Source: Winogradskyella arenosi (GTDB lineage: Bacteria; Bacteroidota; Bacteroidia; Flavobacteriales; Flavobacteriaceae). Taken from it: DNA of 64,000 bases. The position numbers and the translations under genes were made by a program. The notes below the pieces were generated by a model that searched no databases, was not told the DNA's origin, and saw nothing but the letters and a program-made list of their open reading frames with translations. This document shows positions 8,531-15,072 of the stretch, in pieces. Location of the stretch: the NCBI RefSeq assembly GCF_003337305.1, contig NZ_QPJO01000001.1, positions 831,203-895,202 of the forward strand. The letters are read 5' to 3'. Each line of letters starts with the position of its first letter. Positions within the stretch are counted from its first letter, which is position 1.

Positions 8531-9069
8531 TGAAAGGTATTGTCTTTACAGAATTTTTAGATCTGGTAGAAGAAAAGTTTGGTTTAGAAATGGTAGATAA
8601 AATTATCACTAGTTCAGATTTAGAGTCAGAAGGTGCATACACCTCAGTGGGGACCTATCGCTTTTCAGAAATGTTGCAACTCCTGCAGCACCTTAGTGCA
8701 AATACAGGGATTTCTATAGACAACCTTCTTCTGGTTTATGCGGAACATTTTTTCGGTGTTATAGAAGACAGTTATCCGGGTTTGTTAGCGACATATAAAG
8801 ACCCGATAGAGATGTTATCTTCCATTGAAAATCATATTCATATAGAAGTAAGAAAGATCTATCCTGATGCCGAACTTCCAACTTTTAAGGTGATAGACAA
8901 AACAGAAAATTCTCTTGTTATGGATTATAAATCGAGTAGAGCGATGCATCATTTCGGACTGGGTTTAATGAACAAAACGTTTGAGCACTTTAATACAACA
9001 GCCACTATTGAATTAGAAAAAATAAAAGAAGATGGCACTGAAGTCCGATTTATTATTACTAAAAATTAA
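8530..9069 (+). CDS. H-NOX (heme nitric oxide/oxygen binding) sensor protein
   Basis: A 179-residue stand-alone H-NOX protein. The heme pocket is complete: the proximal His is His104 in 'NHIHIEVRKIYPDAELP', and the porphyrin-propionate motif YxSxR is Tyr133-Ser135-Arg137 in 'DYKSSRAMHHFG'. In bacteria such proteins sense NO with very high affinity and modulate an adjacent histidine kinase or cyclase. The gene overlaps the receiver upstream and the kinase downstream by one base each, so the kinase at 9069 is its obvious partner. I see no distal-pocket Tyr typical of O2-binding members, but alignment is needed to exclude it. Cytoplasmic. Confidence 0.93.
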   Translation: MKGIVFTEFLDLVEEKFGLEMVDKIITSSDLESEGAYTSVGTYRFSEMLQLLQHLSANTGISIDNLLLVYAEHFFGVIEDSYPGLLATYKDPIEMLSSIENHIHIEVRKIYPDAELPTFKVIDKTENSLVMDYKSSRAMHHFGLGLMNKTFEHFNTTATIELEKIKEDGTEVRFIITKN

Positions 9070-11411
9070 TGAGTGAAGCCCAAACAGACATTTTAAAACG
9101 CGCCTTAGAGCGTGAAAAAAAAGCGAGAAAAGCTGCTGAAAAAATCCTTGAAGAGAAATCTAGAGAACTCTACGTCACCTCACAACATTTAGAGGAATTA
9201 TTAGACGAAAAATCCACCCAACTTCAAGGCGTATTTGAAAATATCGTTGATGCCTTTGTCTTAATGGATATTAGCGGTCATATTTTAAAATTTAATGAAG
9301 CCGCAACCCGATTGTTCGGTTATGATATTTCAAGCGAAAAAGTGAATGTTATAGACCTGGTGCATAAAGATGATTATCAGTATGCCATGGTTTGTTTTGA
9401 AGAGTTAAGGACTAAAGGTTTCTTTAAAAATTACGAAGCCCGTATTTACACTAAAGATAAAGCCGTAAAATGGGTGCATATCAATGCGAGTGTCGTCTAC
9501 GACAAAAATAAAAAACCAATAGCAGCACAAGGTATTGTTCGCGATATTACCCAAGAAAAATTATTAAAAAGAGAGCTAGAAGAGCAAAAAAACCAATTGA
9601 GTATTATTATCAATAATTCTCCTATCGGTATCTCGCTTTCTAAAACAGACCATGTTGGCTTGTTACAAATAAATCAGGCCTTGGTTGATATGTTAGGCTA
9701 CACCGCAGAAGAACTGAAAACGGTAAAAGCCCAAGATATAACGCACCCCGATGACGAAGCTTTGACGGTTAAACTCAGAGAGCAACTATTTAATGGAGAG
9801 ATTGATAAGTACAATTTAGAAAAACGATACATTAAAAAAGATGGCGATATCTTTTGGGCAAAAACCAATGTTACAGCGGTTAGAGATGCTGAAGGTGAAA
9901 TTGAATATCAAGTCGCTACCGTAGAAGACGTTTCTAAAGAACGGGAAGCTAAAGAAAAACTTATTGAATCCGAAAACAGACTGTCCACCCTAGTCTTAAA
10001 CTTAGATAGTGGTATTCTTTTAGAAGATGAAAATCGTAAAGTTGTGCTTACCAACCATAAATTTTGCGAACTCCTAAATATCGATATTGCCCTTGGCGAT
10101 TTGTATGGTATGGACTGCTCAGAAGCTGCAGAACAGAATAAAACCTTATTTAAAGATCCGGAGGCGTTTGTGCAACGTATGCATGTTATTGATGAGGCAA
10201 AAGAAGCTGTTTTTGGAGATGAATTAGAAATGTTAGATGGTAAAATTCTAGAACGCAACTACCTGCCAATTACCATCGGAGAACAATCTAAAGGTTTCCT
10301 TTGGACCTTTACAGATGTAACCTTAAAACGTTCTTATAGCAAGAGTTTAGAAACCCAAAAACAAAAATATTATAGCATTATTGCCAATATGAATTTGGGC
10401 TTAGTGGAGGTTGACAATGATAATAAAATTTTAATGGTCAATCAAAGTTTTGTGGAAATGTCTGGGTATTCCGAGTCCGAATTATTAGGGGAAGATGCGA
10501 GTGCTTTTTTCAATAGTGAAGAGGCTGTAGATATCATTGCTATAGAAAATGAAAAACGACAACGCGGGCAATCCAACTCCTATGAAGTTAAGGTGAAAAC
10601 CAAGACCGGAGATGACCGATATTGGCTTATTAGTGGCGCTCCTAATTATGATATTAAAGGGAAAGTTGTTGGCTCTATTGGCGTGCATATTGATATTACA
10701 GAACTAAAAACTTTAGAGCTTCAAAAAGAAAAATTACTTCTAAAGTTAGAGCGTAGTAACGACGAATTACAAGAATATGCGCATATCGTTTCGCACGATT
10801 TAAAATCGCCATTACGCAGTATTGATGCCTTAGTAAATTGGTTAAAAGAAGATAATAAAGACCAACTCGATGCGGTAAGCCTTAAAAACTTCGAGCTTAT
10901 AGAAGCAACGCTAGAAAAGATGGAACAGCTAATTTCTGATGTTCTCGATTATTCAAGTGTGGGGACAGAAGCCAATACCAAAGCAGAAGTAGACTTAAGT
11001 AAAAAACTTCGCAACATTCTGTCTATGCTCTACATTCCAGAGCATATAAGTATACATACCGTTCACCCATTACCTATTGTGCATGGCGATGCCACAAAAC
11101 TTCAACAATTATTTCAGAATTTAATAAGTAATGCCATAAAGTTTATAGACAAAGAAGATGGTCGTATTATTATAGATTTCGAAGATTTAAAAAGTCATTA
11201 TAAATTTTCAATTCAAGATAATGGAATGGGAATAGAAAAACAATACCACGATAAGATTTTTAAAATCTTTCATGCCTTAAATAAGAGTAAAGACTCTACA
11301 GGTATTGGGTTGTCTATTGTAAAGAAAATTGTGGATTTACACGAAGGTCAAATTTGGTTAGAAAGCGAGCCTCAGGTGGGGACTACGTTTTACTTCACCC
11401 TTAAAAAATAA
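9069..11411 (+). CDS. Multi-PAS sensor histidine kinase
   Basis: A 780-residue soluble kinase: an N-terminal coiled coil (residues about 1-50), about four PAS-like domains between residues 52 and 545 ('VRDITQEKLLKRELEEQ' and 'GVHIDITELKTLELQ' are PAC ends), then HisKA with the phospho-accepting His near residue 576 (HIVSHDLKSPLRS) and a HATPase domain (N box 'LFQNLISNAIKF', 'DNGMGIEK', 'TGIGLSIVKKIV'). There is no membrane segment, so its signal is cytoplasmic. It directly follows the H-NOX gene with overlap, the arrangement known for H-NOX-regulated kinases. Its HisKA sequence is nearly the same as in the kinase at 12547, suggesting both feed the same Hpt/receiver pool. Confidence 0.93.
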   Translation: MSEAQTDILKRALEREKKARKAAEKILEEKSRELYVTSQHLEELLDEKSTQLQGVFENIVDAFVLMDISGHILKFNEAATRLFGYDISSEKVNVIDLVHKDDYQYAMVCFEELRTKGFFKNYEARIYTKDKAVKWVHINASVVYDKNKKPIAAQGIVRDITQEKLLKRELEEQKNQLSIIINNSPIGISLSKTDHVGLLQINQALVDMLGYTAEELKTVKAQDITHPDDEALTVKLREQLFNGEIDKYNLEKRYIKKDGDIFWAKTNVTAVRDAEGEIEYQVATVEDVSKEREAKEKLIESENRLSTLVLNLDSGILLEDENRKVVLTNHKFCELLNIDIALGDLYGMDCSEAAEQNKTLFKDPEAFVQRMHVIDEAKEAVFGDELEMLDGKILERNYLPITIGEQSKGFLWTFTDVTLKRSYSKSLETQKQKYYSIIANMNLGLVEVDNDNKILMVNQSFVEMSGYSESELLGEDASAFFNSEEAVDIIAIENEKRQRGQSNSYEVKVKTKTGDDRYWLISGAPNYDIKGKVVGSIGVHIDITELKTLELQKEKLLLKLERSNDELQEYAHIVSHDLKSPLRSIDALVNWLKEDNKDQLDAVSLKNFELIEATLEKMEQLISDVLDYSSVGTEANTKAEVDLSKKLRNILSMLYIPEHISIHTVHPLPIVHGDATKLQQLFQNLISNAIKFIDKEDGRIIIDFEDLKSHYKFSIQDNGMGIEKQYHDKIFKIFHALNKSKDSTGIGLSIVKKIVDLHEGQIWLESEPQVGTTFYFTLKK

Positions 11412-11413
11412 AA

Positions 11414-12547
11414 ATGAAAACAGTTCAATTAGTTAAACACAGTCAGGAAGACTGGGTTTATGTTGGTAAATCACAGCCTTTAAAAGCCCCTTTAGTTTTA
11501 GTTTTTGGTAATCGTTTATTGCTAGAAGATCCCTTAATATACCAAGAGATTAAAGTGCTATTTCCAGATGGGCATCTTGTTTTCGGATCTGCTTGTGCAG
11601 AAATTTCACTGCGTACGGTGAATGAAGATAGTATAACGATTACCGCGATTGAATTTGAGAAAAGTAAATTTATGATTAAGACTAGCAACGTCTTAAATAC
11701 AGATTTAGACAGTTTTAAAACCGGTAAGGATCTCATTAATCAGTTTCCGTCGGAAGGTTTAAAAAATGTGTTTGTGATTTCTGAAGGAAGCTTTGTCAAC
11801 GGAAGTCAACTTACCAAAGGAATGAGCGAACCCAATGATGACAATTTGTTAATTACCGGAGGATTGTGTGGAGATGACACCCGATTTGAAAAAACACTAG
11901 CCTCTTATAATGAAAACCCTAAAGAAGGTGAAATTGTAGCTATCGGATTTTATGGGGAAAGCTTAGAAATATCCTTTTCTATCTATGGCGGATGGACGCC
12001 ATTTGGGCCAGAACGCACGGTAACAAAATCTGAAGGCAATGTGCTTTATGAATTAGACGGGCAGCTTGCACTAGATTTGTACAAAACCTATTTAGGTGAT
12101 AAGGCTAAAGATTTGCCAGGAGCGGCCTTGTTATATCCTTTAAATGTAAAATCAGAAGATGAAAACCACGCTATAGTACGTTCTATTTTAAATATCAATG
12201 AAGAAGAAAATGCTGTTATTTTAGCCGGAGATATTAAAGAAAATTCTCAAGTACAACTGATGATGACCAATGTAGATCATATTGCAAATGCATCAGAACG
12301 GGCAGCGAAACAAGCCTTAGAATTTAGAGAAAACAAACCTGAAGTCGCCTTATTGGTCAGCTGTATTGGTCGTAAACTTGTGTTAGACCAACGCGTAGAA
12401 GAAGAGATTGATGAGGTTATTGAAATTTTAGGAGAAGGCACTACGGTAAGTGGGTTTTATAGTTATGGAGAGATCGCTCCTTTTCATGGAGAAACCGCTT
12501 GTCAGTTACATAACCAAACCATGACGATAACGCTAATTAGTGAATAA
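11414..12547 (+). CDS. FIST domain protein (NosP-type candidate NO sensor)
   Basis: A 377-residue FIST protein (N-terminal FIST plus FIST_C). 'HLVFGSACAEIS' and 'GGLCGDDTRFEKTLASYN' are in the N-terminal half; 'LLVSCIGRKLVLDQRVEEEIDEV' and the C-terminal 'GFYSYGEIAPFHGETACQLHNQT' are characteristic FIST_C blocks. FIST proteins next to histidine kinases include NosP, a heme-based NO sensor. The 'GFYSYGEI' segment and nearby His/Cys residues are candidate ligands, but heme binding is inference. The gene lies 2 bp after the H-NOX-linked kinase and overlaps the next kinase by one base, so it most likely regulates the kinase at 12547. Confidence 0.85.
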   Translation: MKTVQLVKHSQEDWVYVGKSQPLKAPLVLVFGNRLLLEDPLIYQEIKVLFPDGHLVFGSACAEISLRTVNEDSITITAIEFEKSKFMIKTSNVLNTDLDSFKTGKDLINQFPSEGLKNVFVISEGSFVNGSQLTKGMSEPNDDNLLITGGLCGDDTRFEKTLASYNENPKEGEIVAIGFYGESLEISFSIYGGWTPFGPERTVTKSEGNVLYELDGQLALDLYKTYLGDKAKDLPGAALLYPLNVKSEDENHAIVRSILNINEEENAVILAGDIKENSQVQLMMTNVDHIANASERAAKQALEFRENKPEVALLVSCIGRKLVLDQRVEEEIDEVIEILGEGTTVSGFYSYGEIAPFHGETACQLHNQTMTITLISE

Positions 12548-13611
12548 TGAATTCGTTACTAAAACGGCAAATACGAAAATATTTAAGTGAAGATTTAAAG
12601 GCGCATAAAGATTTAGAAAAATTTCTTTCAGCTGTGGATCGTTCGTATAATAATTTCGATGAGCAATCTACTATGATTCAAAGGGCTATGTCTATTAGTT
12701 CCGATGAGCTTTTTGCGGCCAATAAAAAGTTACAAAACGAAGCTAAAGAGCAACAAGAACTTATAGATAAACTTAAAGACGTTATCAATACGCTTAAATT
12801 TTATAATCTAAAAGAACGTGAAAAAGCCGATGCAGTGCCGTTAACAGGTTCAGAATTGGTGAGTTTTATAGACCAGCAGACTAAGGAGATTATTGAAATG
12901 AACAAGCAAAAAGAATCGCTTTTAGATGAATTGGCCCATCAAAACCAAGAATTAAGTGATTATGCGCATATGGTGTCTCACGATCTAAAATCTCCCTTAA
13001 GAAGTATTGATGCTTTAACCGCTTGGTTAAAAGAAGACTATAAAGCTGCCTTTGATGCGCATGGTCAACAAACGTTAGACCTTATTAGAACCAATGTAGA
13101 AAAAATGGATACCCTTATTAATGGTATTTTAGAATACTCTACCATTGGTAAAGATCAGATCGAAGTTTATGATGTAGATCTTAATAAACTCGTGGACCAT
13201 ATTTTAAGTAGTATTGAAATTCCAAAACATATTACAGTAATCAGGGCCAAGTTGCCAATTCTTAAAGGTGATAAATACCGTTTGCTACAACTGTTTCAAA
13301 ATTTAATAGGAAATGCAATTGCCTATAATGATAAAGCCCAGGGGCTTATAGAAGTGGGAGCCATCGAACAAGGTGACTATTGGAAATTTTTTGTAAAAGA
13401 TAATGGTAAAGGCATTGATAATGTTTATTTTGAAAAAATCTTTAAAACATTTGAAAAACTTGAAAATAACGTAGAATCTACAGGAATAGGACTGTCTATT
13501 GTAAAAAAAATTGTAGATTTATACGAGGGTAAAATATGGCTAGAGTCTACTTTAGGTGAAGGGACAACGTTCTATTTTACGTTAAAAAAAGATCGAAATG
13601 GAACAGCCTAA
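12547..13611 (+). CDS. FIST-associated soluble histidine kinase
   Basis: A 354-residue cytoplasmic kinase. The N-terminal about 130 residues are mostly helical/coiled coil ('DRSYNNFDEQSTMIQRAM', the type found in kinases paired with FIST proteins) and contain no PAS domain. They are followed by HisKA with the phospho-accepting His near residue 145 (HMVSHDLKSPLRS) and a HATPase ('LFQNLIGNAIAYND', 'DNGKGIDN', 'TGIGLSIVKKIV'). Its start codon overlaps the FIST gene stop and its 3' end overlaps the Hpt gene by 14 bp. With no sensor of its own, it probably takes its input from the FIST protein and passes phosphate to the Hpt protein. Confidence 0.92.
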   Translation: MNSLLKRQIRKYLSEDLKAHKDLEKFLSAVDRSYNNFDEQSTMIQRAMSISSDELFAANKKLQNEAKEQQELIDKLKDVINTLKFYNLKEREKADAVPLTGSELVSFIDQQTKEIIEMNKQKESLLDELAHQNQELSDYAHMVSHDLKSPLRSIDALTAWLKEDYKAAFDAHGQQTLDLIRTNVEKMDTLINGILEYSTIGKDQIEVYDVDLNKLVDHILSSIEIPKHITVIRAKLPILKGDKYRLLQLFQNLIGNAIAYNDKAQGLIEVGAIEQGDYWKFFVKDNGKGIDNVYFEKIFKTFEKLENNVESTGIGLSIVKKIVDLYEGKIWLESTLGEGTTFYFTLKKDRNGTA

Positions 13612-13915
13612 TTTATCTTATATTCACAGCATGTCTGGCGGAGATAAAGATTTTGAGCAAAAGTTAATTAATATCGTCAATGAAGAATTTCCTCAAGAAA
13701 AGGAAATTTATTACGCCAATATTGCGGCTAAAAACTATAAACTTACGGCAGACAACGTCCATAAACTTAAACATAAAATTAGTATTTTAGGCCTTGAAAA
13801 GAGTTATGAGACTGCAGTAGCATTCGAAAACAATTTGTTAGAAGGCCGTACTACACTTCAAGAAGAATTCGAATCTATTTTAACGACCATGACCAATTAT
13901 TTGCAACAGTTATAA
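13598..13915 (+). CDS. Histidine phosphotransfer (Hpt) protein
   Basis: A 105-residue four-helix Hpt. The phospho-accepting His is His55 in 'NVHKLKHKISILG', matching the HxxKG-type motif with His in place of Gly. 'SGGDKDFEQKLINIV' is the usual first helix pair. Hpt proteins relay phosphate between receivers. With two kinases and two receiver proteins in the same operon, this one is the natural junction of the relay that ends in the LytTR regulator. It overlaps the kinase gene by 14 bp and lies 10 bp before the LytTR gene. Confidence 0.88.
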   Translation: MEQPNLSYIHSMSGGDKDFEQKLINIVNEEFPQEKEIYYANIAAKNYKLTADNVHKLKHKISILGLEKSYETAVAFENNLLEGRTTLQEEFESILTTMTNYLQQL

Positions 13916-13925
13916 TTAGGAGGAC

Positions 13926-14642
13926 ATGAATTGTATTATTATTGATGATGAAGCTACCGCAAGAGCCATTATAGGCCAACTTTGCGCAAGTGAAGATAGC
14001 TTGAACATTTTAGAAGAATTCCCTAATGCTATGCAAGCCATAAAATTTTTAAATCAGCATGATGTTGATTTGATATTTTTAGATATTCATATGCCCGATT
14101 TTACAGGTTTCGATTTTATTGAAACCCTAAAAAATCTACCTAAAATTATATTAACGACTTCCGATCCTCAGTTTGCTATTCAAGCTTTTGAATACGATTG
14201 TATTGTTGACTATTTGGTGAAGCCTATAACACCAGCACGCTTTAAAAAAGCCATTCAAAAAGTTGCGGCCTCTACGCATAGGCCTACACCTGCTGAAAAG
14301 TCGACCTCAGAAAAAGAAGAAAGCACATCTGGCAATGATCTCTATGTGAATATAGACCGACGTTTAATTAAAATAGACATCCCAAGTGTTTATTTAGTAG
14401 AAGCGAAAGGCGATTATATTCAAATTAAAACCGAAGATAAAAACTATACGGTGCATTCTACCTTAAAGAAAATCGCTGATAAACTCCCAGACAGTTTATT
14501 TCTAAAAGTTCATCGGTCGTATATTATTAATGTCGATAAGATTATTGATATTGAAGATAACAGCGTGCTTATAAAGAAAGATGTTATCCCGGTAAGTCGT
14601 TCTAACCGACCAGAACTGATGAAACGTCTTAATTTATTATAA
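13926..14642 (+). CDS. LytTR response regulator (AlgR/AgrA-type output)
   Basis: A 238-residue transcription factor. It has a receiver domain (acidic 'IIDDEATAR', phospho-accepting Asp in 'DLIFLDIHMPD', Lys in 'YLVKPITPARF'), a Ser/Thr/Glu-rich linker (residues about 115-135) and a C-terminal LytTR DNA-binding domain ('VYLVEAKGDYIQIKTE', 'FLKVHRSYIINVDKI', 'VIPVSRSNRPELMKRL'). LytTR domains bind direct repeats of about 9 bp spaced about two helical turns. Repeats of that kind occur at six promoters in this window, including that of this operon. It is the last gene before a strong terminator and the obvious output of the NO-sensor relay. Confidence 0.93.
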   Translation: MNCIIIDDEATARAIIGQLCASEDSLNILEEFPNAMQAIKFLNQHDVDLIFLDIHMPDFTGFDFIETLKNLPKIILTTSDPQFAIQAFEYDCIVDYLVKPITPARFKKAIQKVAASTHRPTPAEKSTSEKEESTSGNDLYVNIDRRLIKIDIPSVYLVEAKGDYIQIKTEDKNYTVHSTLKKIADKLPDSLFLKVHRSYIINVDKIIDIEDNSVLIKKDVIPVSRSNRPELMKRLNLL

Positions 14643-14667
14643 GTACTAATTTATATCCATGCTCATA

Positions 14668-14699
14668 AAAAAATATAGCCTATCCGGGCTATATTTTTT
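14668..14699 (+). terminator. Rho-independent terminator of the signalling operon
   Basis: A 13-bp stem, left arm 14668-14680 (AAAAAATATAGCC) and right arm 14687-14699, ends in a run of T. It lies 25 bp after the LytTR stop codon. Confidence 0.85.
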
Positions 14700-14734
14700 G
14701 CGTTTATCCCAATTAATTTGGGATAGCGCGTTTA

Positions 14735-14824
14735 CCATTCGTCTACACATCTCGGTCATCTAACGGGTCTAGATTAGGGTTTAACGAATTAAAACGAAAA
14801 CCATCTAGGTCTCCCTTAATTTTG
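14735..14824 (+). promoter_or_regulatory. LytTR-type repeat promoter, site B
   Basis: Three repeats at exact 21-bp spacing: CCATTCGTCTA (14735), TCATCTAACGG (14756) and GGGTTTAACGA (14777). The last begins 40 bp before a perfect -7 box TAATTTTG (14817-14824). No protein gene starts within 240 bp; the next element is a terminator at 14888-14918, so this promoter appears to drive a short transcript, or to read through to 15073 if that terminator leaks. Confidence 0.65.
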
Positions 14825-14830
14825 ACACCA

Positions 14831-14918
14831 GTTCATTAGTTCATTAGATTAATAACAAGAATTAAGAGGGTTAATTAATTTTGATTGAGGCAAAAGAGAA
14901 ATCTTTTGCCTTTTTTTA
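14831..14918 (+). ncRNA. Candidate small RNA under LytTR-type control
   Basis: Between the predicted start about 7 bp after the -7 box of site B and the terminator at 14888-14918 lie about 88 bases with no ATG-initiated frame of useful length. The transcript would contain a direct repeat (GTTCATTA twice, from about 14831) and an AU-rich single-stranded stretch before the terminator stem, the layout of a trans-acting small RNA. The position is inferred from promoter and terminator only. Confidence 0.3.
14888..14918 (+). terminator. Rho-independent terminator without a preceding gene
   Basis: Stem AGGCAAAAGA (14888-14897) with TCTTTTGCCT (14902-14911), then seven T. The closest upstream coding gene already has its own terminator at 14668, so this one belongs to a separate short transcript. 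Confidence 0.75.
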
Positions 14919-14956
14919 TATGCCTATTTCTTAAGCAAGGTAAATGACGCCCAAAA

Positions 14957-15046
14957 CCATTCATCGATAGTTAAATGCCAACCACCGTGTCTTCATTTGT
15001 AACAATCGAAAATTAAAAAATCAGGCGCTTAATTGCTTTAATTTTG
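14957..15046 (+). promoter_or_regulatory. LytTR-type repeat promoter, site C (T9SS protein)
   Basis: The first repeat is CCATTCATCGA (14957), followed by degenerate copies CCAACCACCGT (14978) and GTAACAATCGA (14999), all at 21-bp spacing. The last begins 40 bp before a perfect -7 box TAATTTTG (15039-15046). ATG 15073 follows after 26 bp. The invariant C at repeat position 9 is kept in all three copies. Confidence 0.65.
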
Positions 15047-15072
15047 TCTCAGAACCTTATAAGAAATAGAAG

